Part shown: one piece after another, positions 1-7,214 of the stretch
How the letters are laid out: every line of letters begins with the position of its first letter
Position numbering within the stretch: the stretch's first letter is position 1
Assembly (NCBI GenBank): GCA_035295125.1
Contig: DATGJP010000109.1
Coordinates: forward strand, 1 to 58,689
Reading direction: 5' to 3'
Origin: JAICMB01 sp035295125
Lineage (GTDB): Bacteria > Acidobacteriota > Terriglobia > Bryobacterales > Bryobacteraceae
Length of the DNA: 58,689 nt
Position numbers and translations under genes: made by a program
Notes under the pieces: model-generated
The model's database searches: none
Told to the model about the DNA's origin: nothing
Seen by the model: only the letters and a program-made list of their open reading frames with translations

Positions 1-223
<223 letters not shown>

Positions 224-253
224 GTGTGTGAGCTCTCCTAAATTCCTATCCGT

Positions 254-2344
254 CTACCTGGTTACTTTTCCTTGAACCTTCGCCACTATTTCTTCCGAGA
301 TGTTCTTGGGAACTTCTTCGTACTGCCCGAAGTGCATCGTGAAACTACCGCGGCCCTGGGTGCGCGACCGCAGTTCCGTGGCGTAACCGAACATCTCCGA
401 AAGCGGGACCATCGCTTTAATCAATTGCGTTGTGCCCCGAATCTCCGTGCCTTCCAGCCGGCCGCGACGCGAAATCAGGTCGCCGTTGACCGAACCCATA
501 TACTCTTCCGGCACCACCACTTCGACCCGCATCACGGGCTCGAGCAGCACCGGCCTGGCCCGCTTCGCAGCTTCCTTCAAGCAGATGGAGCTGCAAATCT
601 TGAAGGCCATTTCCGATGAATCGACTTCATGATAAGCGCCGTCGAAGACCGTCACCTTCACATCCACCAGCGGGTACCCCGCCAGGATGCCGCCTTCCAG
701 CGCTTCGCGAACGCCTTTTTCCACCGCGGGGATGAATTCTCTCGGAATTGAGCCGCCGGTGATGTCGTTCTCGAACTCGAAACCCTTGCCCGGATCCGGC
801 TCAACCCGCAGCTTGGTGCGCGCGTATTGGCCGCTGCCGCCGGTTTGCTTTTTGTGCGTGTAATCGTATTCCGCGGTCGACCGGATTGTCTCGCGATAGG
901 CCACCTGCGGCTTGCCGACGTTTGCGCCCACCTTAAACTCGCGCTGCATGCGGTCGACAATGATCTCCAGGTGCAACTCGCCCATTCCGGCGATGATCGT
1001 CTGGCCGGTATCGGGATCGGTGTTGACCCGCAGCGTCGGATCTTCCTGGATCAACTTCTGAATCGCCATGCCGAGCTTTTCCTGGTCGGCTTTCGTCTTC
1101 GGCTCGATAGCGAGCTGAATCACCGGCTCGGGGAAGTCGATCGATTCGAGCAGCACCGGGTGATCGTCATCGCAAATCGTGTCGCCGGTCACCACGTTCT
1201 TCAGTCCGACGGCCGCGCAGATGTCGCCCGCCAGCACTTCCTGAATATCCTCGCGCTTGTTGGCGTGCATCTTCACGAGACGCCCGATGCGCTCGTTGCG
1301 GCGTTTCGTTACGTTGTAGATCGAAGTGCCCGCGCCCAGTTTGCCGGAATAAACCCGGATAAACGCGAGTTGCCCGACAAACGGATCGGTCATGATCTTG
1401 AAGACCAGCGCGGAGAACGGCGCGTCATCCGAAGCGGGACGCTCTTCTACTTTCTCGGGATTGTCGGGAAGGATGCCCTGAACCGGGGGGATGTCGATCG
1501 GGGAAGGAAGGTAATCGACTACGGCATCCAGCATATTCTGAACGCCCTTGTTCTTGAAGGCCGATCCGCAGATGACCGGGAAAACCTTCTGCGCGGTGGT
1601 CGCCTTACGGATGCCCTGAATAATCTCTTCTTCCGTCATCGGCGTGCCTTCGACGAACTTGGCGAAAAGATGATCGTCCGACTCGGCCACGGCTTCGATC
1701 ATCTGCTCGCGGTACGATTTCGCCTTGTCCAGCAGGTCCGCCGGAATGTCGACCTCATCATACTCCGCGCCTAGCGTTTCGTCACGCCAGATACGCGCCT
1801 TCATGGTCACCAGGTCGACGATTCCCTTGAACTGGTCCTCAGCGCCCACCGGAATTTGAATCGGAACCGGACGGGCCCTCAAGCGATCGACGATCGTGTC
1901 CACGGCGTGGAAGAAGTCCGCGCCCACGCGATCCATCTTATTGATGAAGCAAATACGCGGTACGCCATACTTGTCAGCTTGCCGCCAGACCGTCTCGGAC
2001 TGCGGCTGGACACCGGCTACGGCGTCGAAAACCGCGACCGCTCCGTCGAGCACGCGCAGGCTGCGCTCCACTTCGGCGGTGAAATCCACGTGACCGGGCG
2101 TATCAATAATATTGATCGTGATATCGCGCCATTGGCAAGTAGTTGCCGCCGACGTGATCGTGATGCCCCGCTCCTGCTCCTGCTCCATCCAGTCCATGAT
2201 GGCGGTGCCTTCATGGACTTCTCCAATTTTGTGAGTGCGTCCTGTGTAATAGAGAATGCGTTCTGTCGTAGTGGTCTTACCGGCATCGATGTGCGCCATG
2301 ATGCCGATATTGCGCATTCTTTCAATTGGTACTGTACGGGCCAT
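254..2344 (-). CDS. fusA: Elongation factor G
   Basis: 696-residue translocation GTPase that moves tRNA and mRNA through the ribosome after peptide bond formation. The N-terminal G domain shows AHIDAGKT (residues 17-24), DTPGHVDF and NKMDR; domains II to V follow, and the length is normal for bacterial EF-G. The ATG at 2344 has GGAG eight bases upstream. It lies 61 bases after rpsG and 30 before tuf in the str operon. Nothing in it looks truncated or unusual. Confidence 0.98.
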   Translation of the reverse strand: MARTVPIERMRNIGIMAHIDAGKTTTTERILYYTGRTHKIGEVHEGTAIMDWMEQEQERGITITSAATTCQWRDITINIIDTPGHVDFTAEVERSLRVLDGAVAVFDAVAGVQPQSETVWRQADKYGVPRICFINKMDRVGADFFHAVDTIVDRLRARPVPIQIPVGAEDQFKGIVDLVTMKARIWRDETLGAEYDEVDIPADLLDKAKSYREQMIEAVAESDDHLFAKFVEGTPMTEEEIIQGIRKATTAQKVFPVICGSAFKNKGVQNMLDAVVDYLPSPIDIPPVQGILPDNPEKVEERPASDDAPFSALVFKIMTDPFVGQLAFIRVYSGKLGAGTSIYNVTKRRNERIGRLVKMHANKREDIQEVLAGDICAAVGLKNVVTGDTICDDDHPVLLESIDFPEPVIQLAIEPKTKADQEKLGMAIQKLIQEDPTLRVNTDPDTGQTIIAGMGELHLEIIVDRMQREFKVGANVGKPQVAYRETIRSTAEYDYTHKKQTGGSGQYARTKLRVEPDPGKGFEFENDITGGSIPREFIPAVEKGVREALEGGILAGYPLVDVKVTVFDGAYHEVDSSEMAFKICSSICLKEAAKRARPVLLEPVMRVEVVVPEEYMGSVNGDLISRRGRLEGTEIRGTTQLIKAMVPLSEMFGYATELRSRTQGRGSFTMHFGQYEEVPKNISEEIVAKVQGKVTR

Positions 2345-2405
2345 ATTTCAAATCTCCATTCGTCGCCGGGGTAGTTCGCCGTTCACCCGAACGACGAACG
2401 GGGAA

Positions 2406-2876
2406 CTACCACCGATAGTGCGCGAACGCCTTATTCGCCTCCGCCATTCGATGTACGTCGTCTTTTTTCTTGATCGCGCCGCCGCGCATATTCGCGGCGT
2501 CATTCAATTCGTTCGCCAGCTTCTCCGGCATGCCCTTTTCGGGCCGCGAGCGGGCATTCATCAGAATCCAGCGAATCGCCAGGCTGGTGCGGCGGTTCTG
2601 CGGAACCTCGACCGGAACCTGGTAGTTCGCGCCGCCCACGCGCCGCGTCTTCACTTCCAACAGCGGCTTCGCGTTCTCCACCGCCTTCTTAAAAAGCTTC
2701 AGCGGATCGTCGCCCGACCGCTCTTTGATCCTGTCCATCGCACTGTAGAAGATGCCCTGGGCGGTATTCTTCTTGCCGTCCCACATCATCGAATTGATGA
2801 ACTTCTCAGCGAGCGTGGAATTGTAAATGGGATCCGCGATGATCTCTCGTTGCTCGGGTCTGCGTCTACGTGGCAT
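2406..2876 (-). CDS. rpsG: 30S ribosomal protein S7
   Basis: 156-residue primary 16S rRNA-binding protein that starts assembly of the 30S head. It begins MPRRRRPEQREI and has the family features: a basic N-terminus, the NRRTSLAIRW segment, and a C-terminal AHYRW of the short bacterial form. The start is supported by AGGGGTGA just upstream. It lies 12 bases after rpsL, so the two are certainly co-transcribed. In Escherichia coli S7 represses its own operon by binding the rpsL-rpsG spacer; the 12-base spacer here leaves no room for that structure. Confidence 0.98.
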   Translation of the reverse strand: MPRRRRPEQREIIADPIYNSTLAEKFINSMMWDGKKNTAQGIFYSAMDRIKERSGDDPLKLFKKAVENAKPLLEVKTRRVGGANYQVPVEVPQNRRTSLAIRWILMNARSRPEKGMPEKLANELNDAANMRGGAIKKKDDVHRMAEANKAFAHYRW

Positions 2877-2888
2877 CTAAAATCACCC

Positions 2889-3272
2889 CTACTTGGTGGG
2901 GCCCTTCGGCCTCTTCGCGCCGTACTTGGAGCGCCCCTGCTTACGGTTCGCGACCCCGGCAGCGTCCAGCGTCCCGCGGACCACGTGGTAGCGAACTCCG
3001 GGCAGGTCCTTTACACGGCCGCCGCGGATCAGCACGATGGAGTGCTCCTGCAGGTTGTGCCCTACGCCCGGGATGTACGTCGTTACTTCGATTCCATTGG
3101 TCAGGCGCACGCGGGCCACTTTCCGGAGAGCCGAATTCGGCTTCTTGGGGGTGGTGGTATACACACGCGTGCACACGCCGCGCTTCTGCGGGCAGGCCTG
3201 CAATGCGGGACTCGCCGTCTTGTACCGTGGCGGTTTCCGTCCCTTTCGCACGAGTTGATTAAACGTCGGCAC
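2889..3272 (-). CDS. rpsL: 30S ribosomal protein S12
   Basis: 127-residue decoding-centre protein, starting at GTG (codons for MPTFNQLVRKG) with AGAGGA six bases upstream. The universally conserved loops are intact: TTPKKPNSALRK, which holds the lysine altered in streptomycin-resistant mutants, and GGRVKDLPGVRYH, whose aspartate is methylthiolated in many bacteria. Both match the wild-type, streptomycin-sensitive form. It is the first gene of the str operon here. Confidence 0.98.
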   Translation of the reverse strand: MPTFNQLVRKGRKPPRYKTASPALQACPQKRGVCTRVYTTTPKKPNSALRKVARVRLTNGIEVTTYIPGVGHNLQEHSIVLIRGGRVKDLPGVRYHVVRGTLDAAGVANRKQGRSKYGAKRPKGPTK

Positions 3273-3517
3273 GAAATTCCTCTCTCAGAACTTTCAAGCA
3301 ATGTAGGCAAGGTTGAGGCCCTGCCAAAAAAGTCAACGGTTTCGGTCCACCACCGTGGGAACAACCACAAATCGGCGAATGCGACCTTGCGAGGATAATG
3401 GACAAGCCCATGCTTTGGACGGCGTAAATCCGCCAAAACCTCGGGGCCGACCCCCGACCGGACTTCCTCAATAGAGAAAGTGGTAGTGCGGGAGCACGTA
3501 CTCGCTCAAACCCTCCC

Positions 3518-3547
3518 AGGATACAGGATGGCGGAATCTGTTGTCAA
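3518..3547 (-). promoter_or_regulatory. Sigma70 promoter candidate of the str operon
   Basis: On the minus strand a perfect -35 TTGACA (3542-3547) is followed after 18 bases by the -10 TATCCT (3518-3523, four of six). Transcription would start near 3511, giving a leader of about 240 bases before rpsL. It is the best sigma70 match seen upstream of the operon. Confidence 0.6.
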
Positions 3548-3550
3548 ATT

Positions 3551-3574
3551 GGGTTCGGGGGTAGTTGGGGGGGG
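3551..3574 (+). other. Possible G-quadruplex tract beside the str promoter
   Basis: The plus strand has four G-runs of at least three, with loops of 3, 7 and 2 bases, fitting the usual G3+N1-7 quadruplex pattern. It lies directly upstream of the -35 box on the non-transcribed side, where an UP element would normally lie. This is a sequence pattern only; folding is not shown. Confidence 0.35.
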
Positions 3575-3652
3575 TGGATGAGTCACTTCGCCGTCCCAAC
3601 GACGTCGCGGCGCGAAACTGGAAGTGACTCTGCAATCCGTCACAACGGACTC

Positions 3653-3668
3653 CGGCCAAACTTGGCCG
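3653..3668 (-). terminator. Short inverted repeat after the 41-aa peptide gene
   Basis: CGGCCA and TGGCCG pair around a four-base loop, about 25 bases past the stop codon of the peptide gene at 3692. There is no U-tract, so it may only be an mRNA-end hairpin. Weak evidence. Confidence 0.25.
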
Positions 3669-3691
3669 CAGCCCGTTTAGCCGGTTACCGG

Positions 3692-3817
3692 TTAGTGGGC
3701 ACGGCCCTGGTTGTGATTCATCATAAAGCCGCCCGCCTTCACACCAGACCGGATCTGCAGCTTCTGATTGTGATTCATCAGCATGCCACCGACTTTAACC
3801 TTGGTTTTGATTGACAT
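3692..3817 (-). CDS. 41-aa peptide with two K-x-GG-x3-NHNQ units
   Basis: A tiny gene whose start is fixed by AAGGAG exactly eight bases before the ATG at 3817. The product is two copies of a 19-residue unit. The first contains VKVGGMLMNHNQ (residues 7-18) and the second VKAGGFMMNHNQ (residues 26-37). The N-terminus MSIKTK is basic; there is no signal peptide or hydrophobic helix. It follows the kinase gene on the same strand after 109 bases, with a hairpin between. A second gene with the same core, at 9829-9912, follows the other kinase. I know of no described function. It could be a kinase substrate, a sigma-factor ligand, a metal-binding peptide (Met and His cluster in the core) or a precursor of a modified peptide. 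That it is a real gene rests on the ribosome site and the repeated, conserved core. Confidence 0.8.
   Translation of the reverse strand: MSIKTKVKVGGMLMNHNQKLQIRSGVKAGGFMMNHNQGRAH
3711..3780 (-). repeat. Internal tandem duplication in the 41-aa peptide gene
   Basis: The 13-base string TTGTGATTCATCA (plus-strand reading) occurs at 3711-3723 and 3768-3780, exactly 57 bases (19 codons) apart, and encodes most of the core in each copy. The bases between have diverged at other codons while the core residues are kept, so the duplication is old enough for selection to show. Confidence 0.75.
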
Positions 3818-3825
3818 AGTAGTAT

Positions 3826-3831
3826 CTCCTT
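3826..3831 (-). promoter_or_regulatory. Ribosome binding site of the 41-aa peptide gene
   Basis: AAGGAG with an eight-base spacer to the ATG at 3817. It decides the start: the frame is open further upstream but no other start has such a site. Confidence 0.75.
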
Positions 3832-3839
3832 TTCCTCTT

Positions 3840-3864
3840 GTTGTCGGCCTTTCTGCCGGACAAC
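3840..3864 (-). promoter_or_regulatory. Hairpin between kinase gene and 41-aa peptide gene
   Basis: On the minus strand GTTGTC-C-GGC and GCC-GACAAC form a nine-pair stem with one bulged base and a six-base AG-rich loop, 22 bases before the peptide start. There is no U-tract. It could protect a processed peptide mRNA end or attenuate read-through from the kinase gene, so that kinase and peptide are made in different amounts. Confidence 0.5.
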
Positions 3865-3926
3865 CAACGAAGCGCAAGATACTCATGAAAATGCTCATGG
3901 CGCGCAAAGGAATTCACGGTGGCTGG

Positions 3927-6593
3927 TTAACCCCCGGTTCGTGCCACGGCGCGGGTAGCGTCCTCAATCTGGGCGCGCGTGTATGTATTGGAGTTCTGCC
4001 GCTTCTCCCATCCCTGCCACAGCGCCAATCGTTTGCGGTGCCAGTCGCGGGCCGCTGTTTGATCACCTTTCATCTCTCCCATTCGTCCGAGGCGTTCGTA
4101 GCTGTACGCCAGGTTATAGGCATTCAGCATGTTGGTCGAGTCCTCGGAAGCCTGCTTCTCCGCAACAACGAGGGCCCTCTGGTAGTTCTGCAGCGCGTTG
4201 ACCCACAAATGTTCGCGAACGGCCAGATCGCCCTCGCGATTGTAAATCACGGCCATAGCCGACTCGGGATCGGAATTGTCGGCGACATTTGAGATAACTT
4301 GGCGAAGGCTCATAGCCGACTGACGCAAGCACCGATGGGCCTCCGCAAAGTTGCCAAGGGATGTGTGGGCCTGGGCGAGGTCGCCTGAAACCGCGGCGTT
4401 GTAATAGTTTTTTTCACGCCCGTCGGGCAGACCTTGGATCAACGTCTGCGTTTGCAACAAGGCAACGAGAGCGCCGCGTGGATCCGTTGCTTCAATTAGA
4501 TTCCCGACCTTGGCCCACGCTCGCAACAGATCGGCGCGCGCCGTGCGGTCATTCGAATCCGCCTGGAACATTTCCTGTGCGAGCTGCCGCATCCTGCCGT
4601 AATAGCTCAGAGCCTTCTTGGGCTGCAGCAGGTTAGCAGTATCCACGGTTCCATATAGATTGCCCATATTCTGGCAGAAGATGAGTAACGCGCGCTTGTC
4701 GCGAACATTGGAGGGGTTTTCCCGATAGAGGCGCTCCACGATCGGCTCTTCTTCCTGATAGAAGCGGAGCGCTTCACCGAGGTCGCCGACGCGCGTCAGG
4801 CCATCCGCCACCCGGTCCACGGTTTTGGCGAGCACCCGGCGAGATTCCGCCGACGGGTCCAGGTCCACGGCTCTGCGGGAGTTTTCCAGCGCCTTGCGAT
4901 ATTCGCCAAGGGCCTTACTCGATTCGTTCTGCGCCAGCCAGATGTTGCCCGCTTGATTGTATGCCTGCGCTGCCAAGCCGTAGTCAGCGGCCGCCGCCGG
5001 TTTAAGGGTCATTTGGTCGCATAGGGAGATAGACTTGGCGAGACTCTTGAGGGCGCCGTCGCGATCCGACTCAAAATCCCGCAAAGCCGCATCCAACAAA
5101 TATGCCTGCGCCAGCAGGCGCTCGCGCGCACGGTCCCTCGGCAGCGCTTCCAGAATGGCGATTCCCCTTGCATAGCTGTTCAGCGCCGCTTGCGGCTGAC
5201 CCAAGTTGGCAAAACCCGGGCGTCCCTGTGCGTTGCCAACTTTCATGTAGGCTGTCGCCAATTCGGTAAGTAGGCCGCCATCCCCGCTTGCTTCCGACAC
5301 AAGACTGTCGAGATAGATCTGAGCCTTGCTGACCACCAACTGGCGCGCCTCCGTGGAACCTGGCAGATCGGCGATCTTATCGTGGAATTCGAACAGAAAC
5401 GAATTGGCTAGGCTGCGCACCTGGTCGAACCGCCGCTGGGCTTTGCGCGCCTGGTACTGGCTGGCCAGCACACCACCCGCTAGCGCCAGCACCAGCAGGA
5501 TACCGGCAGCCACAGGAACACGGTTGCGGCGTACATACTTGCCTGCCCGGTACCGAAAAGTGTCCGGGCGCGCCCGCACGGGAAGGTTTGATCGCGCGCG
5601 TTCCAAATCATCCGCAAGGGCCTGCACCGAGCCATAGCGCCGCTGAGGCTCCTTGCGCAGTGCCATCAGGAGGATGTTGTCGAGGTCGCCCGAAACTCCC
5701 GCAGGCGTCACCGTGCTTTCGCACACCACACGCCAGATGTCGGCTGGGGCCGCGGTTCCAACGTCGTAAGGACGGCGTCCTGTAAGCAGTTCATAAAGGA
5801 TGAGACCTAGCGAATACACGTCGCTCGCCGTTGTAATGGCCTCCCCCTTGACCTGTTCCGGGCTGGCGTACTGTGGCGTCAGCGCCTGCATCCCCGTCAT
5901 GGTCCGAAGCGATTCCGCATCCAGTAACTTGGCGATGCCGAAATCGAGCAACTTGGGTATTCCGCCCGAGGTCACCAGGATGTTGGCTGGCTTCAGATCG
6001 CGATGGACGACCAGGTTGCGATGCGCATAGTCGACGGCCGCGCATATCTGGAGAAATAGCTCGATCCGCGACTCACTTGGGAGCTGCCGCTCCCGGGCAT
6101 AGGTCAGGAGGTCTTGCCCGTCCACGTATTCGAGCACGATGTAGCTGAGGCCTTCACGAGTTTCGCCGCCGTCGATCAGCCGGGCAATATTGGGATGCTC
6201 GAGGCCAGCCAGGATCCGGCGTTCCTGGGCGAAGCGTTCTCGCGCAATGGGGCTGTCAGCGCCCGTATGCAGCACCTTGATAGCGACCTGCTTGATAAAG
6301 GCAGTATCATCGCGCGCAGCCAGGTAGACTGCACCCATTCCTCCGTGGCCCAAAATGGATATGGCGCGGTAAGGACCAAAGCGCGGCAGGGGCGCTTCAC
6401 CAAGCAGTTCCTCGCCTACCCGAACCGCCCCCGCCACCGCGGCGCCGCGTGCGTCATCGGCCGCCATCATCTTTTCGACCTCTGTCCTGATTTCGTCCGT
6501 GGTCTCCGCCAAGAGCTCGGCGCGGCGCTCCGCGGGCAGATCCGCAACACGGTCGAATAAGGATTCGACTTCTCGCCACAGTTCCGGCGTCAT
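3927..6593 (-). CDS. Membrane Ser/Thr protein kinase with helical-repeat C-terminus
   Basis: 888-residue Hanks-type kinase. The kinase domain shows the glycine loop GHGGMGAVY (82-90), lysine 106 in VAIK, glutamate 124, HRDLKPAN (197-204), DFG (217-219) and SPE (244-246), so it should be active. A transmembrane helix follows at about 358-380. The outer part of some 500 residues is rich in TPR-like helices (for example ALGEYRKALENSRRAVDLD). Residues 1-70 form a short conserved helical segment before the kinase domain. The start overlaps the sigma factor stop by four bases (ATGA), so the two are translationally coupled. The closest relative in the window is the kinase at 7215, which shares the sequence after the membrane helix (RFDQVRSLANSFLFEFHDKI). 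Role inferred: sensing through the TPR part and phosphorylating the coupled sigma factor. Confidence 0.9.
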   Translation of the reverse strand: MTPELWREVESLFDRVADLPAERRAELLAETTDEIRTEVEKMMAADDARGAAVAGAVRVGEELLGEAPLPRFGPYRAISILGHGGMGAVYLAARDDTAFIKQVAIKVLHTGADSPIARERFAQERRILAGLEHPNIARLIDGGETREGLSYIVLEYVDGQDLLTYARERQLPSESRIELFLQICAAVDYAHRNLVVHRDLKPANILVTSGGIPKLLDFGIAKLLDAESLRTMTGMQALTPQYASPEQVKGEAITTASDVYSLGLILYELLTGRRPYDVGTAAPADIWRVVCESTVTPAGVSGDLDNILLMALRKEPQRRYGSVQALADDLERARSNLPVRARPDTFRYRAGKYVRRNRVPVAAGILLVLALAGGVLASQYQARKAQRRFDQVRSLANSFLFEFHDKIADLPGSTEARQLVVSKAQIYLDSLVSEASGDGGLLTELATAYMKVGNAQGRPGFANLGQPQAALNSYARGIAILEALPRDRARERLLAQAYLLDAALRDFESDRDGALKSLAKSISLCDQMTLKPAAAADYGLAAQAYNQAGNIWLAQNESSKALGEYRKALENSRRAVDLDPSAESRRVLAKTVDRVADGLTRVGDLGEALRFYQEEEPIVERLYRENPSNVRDKRALLIFCQNMGNLYGTVDTANLLQPKKALSYYGRMRQLAQEMFQADSNDRTARADLLRAWAKVGNLIEATDPRGALVALLQTQTLIQGLPDGREKNYYNAAVSGDLAQAHTSLGNFAEAHRCLRQSAMSLRQVISNVADNSDPESAMAVIYNREGDLAVREHLWVNALQNYQRALVVAEKQASEDSTNMLNAYNLAYSYERLGRMGEMKGDQTAARDWHRKRLALWQGWEKRQNSNTYTRAQIEDATRAVARTGG

Positions 6594-7153
6594 GGCTGCC
6601 GCCCCGTCAGATAATTTTGCAGCCAGGCTTCGGCCGAGCGGCTCTCCCTCGTGACCGTAGAGACCGAGATGCCCAGAATTTCTCCGATTTCCTTGCTTTC
6701 CATTCCGCCGAAGTACTTCAGTTCGATGAGCCGGCTCTTACGCTCGTCGAAGCGGGCAAGTTCGCCCAAAGCCTCATCCAGTTCGAGCACCGCCTGACCG
6801 CGTTCGGCTGCGAAGGTGATGGCTTCGTCAAGCGGGGCCTTCTCCCCTCCGCCGCGCTTCGCAGCACGGTGCTGGCGGGCGTGCGACACCAGGATCTCGC
6901 GCATCAGATGGCTGGCGACGGAAAAGAAATGCGCGCGGCTGTGCCATTCATCCTGGTGCACTCCCACGAGCTTGATATAAGCTTCGTTGATCAATGCTGT
7001 GGGCTGGAGAGTGTGGTCGGGCCGCTCGCTGCGGAGGCGTGCCAGTGCCAGCTTACGCAGTTCCACATACACCACGGGCGTGAGTGCATCCAGCGCCGCC
7101 TTGTTACCACCGGTCCACTGCTGGAGCAGCGTGGTGAATTCGCCCGGCCGCAT
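6590..7153 (-). CDS. ECF sigma factor, Sigma70_ECF type (ECF43-like)
   Basis: 187-residue alternative sigma factor with region 2 (residues about 10-90) and a helix-turn-helix region 4 (KEIGEILGISVSTVTRES). Region 2.2 reads HTLQPTALINEAY: the usual acidic DAED before the conserved helix is replaced by Q50-P-T52-A. In the Vibrio PknT/EcfP pair, a sigma factor lacking these acidic residues is activated when a kinase phosphorylates a threonine in this region. There is no anti-sigma gene nearby; the next gene, overlapping by four bases, is a Ser/Thr kinase. The ATG at 7153 has no clear ribosome site and a perfect TATAAT lies 21 bases upstream, so the leader is very short. Confidence 0.92.
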   Translation of the reverse strand: MRPGEFTTLLQQWTGGNKAALDALTPVVYVELRKLALARLRSERPDHTLQPTALINEAYIKLVGVHQDEWHSRAHFFSVASHLMREILVSHARQHRAAKRGGGEKAPLDEAITFAAERGQAVLELDEALGELARFDERKSRLIELKYFGGMESKEIGEILGISVSTVTRESRSAEAWLQNYLTGRQP

Positions 7154-7168
7154 AGGTTTGTCTGTAGT

Positions 7169-7200
7169 GTCAGATTATAACGCGCACGTTGTATACTGAC
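7169..7200. promoter_or_regulatory. Dyad holding both divergent promoters of the kinase/sigma cassettes
   Basis: The arms GTCAGATTATAACG and CGTTGTATACTGAC match as an inverted repeat at 11 of 14 positions around a four-base centre. The left arm carries, on the minus strand, the perfect -10 TATAAT (7174-7179) for the sigma gene; the right arm carries TATACT (7192-7197) for the plus-strand kinase. Neither has a good -35. The spacing gives leaders of about 10-14 bases on both sides. Confidence 0.55.
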
Positions 7201-7214
7201 CTCCGTTCCTCAAC

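Larger units (their letters stand above)
3273..3691. other. Gene-free leader and promoter region of the str operon
   Basis: This 419-base stretch is the only one over 300 bases without a gene. The rpsL side is an untranslated leader of about 240 bases if the promoter at 3518-3547 is correct. The other side holds a G-rich tract (3551-3574) and a short inverted repeat (3653-3668) just past the end of the peptide gene at 3692. The small open frames inside it have no ribosome site, family resemblance or codon character of a gene. Confidence 0.7.

Noticed and set aside
827..1774. Long open frame on the plus strand opposite fusA
   Set aside because: Shadow of the fusA reading frame; no ribosome site and Arg/His/Leu-rich composition typical of antisense frames in GC-rich DNA.
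3358..3380. A stretch reading N-N-H-K on the plus strand, faintly like the NHNQ core
   Set aside because: No GG, no ribosome site and no frame of the right form; it lies in the str leader.
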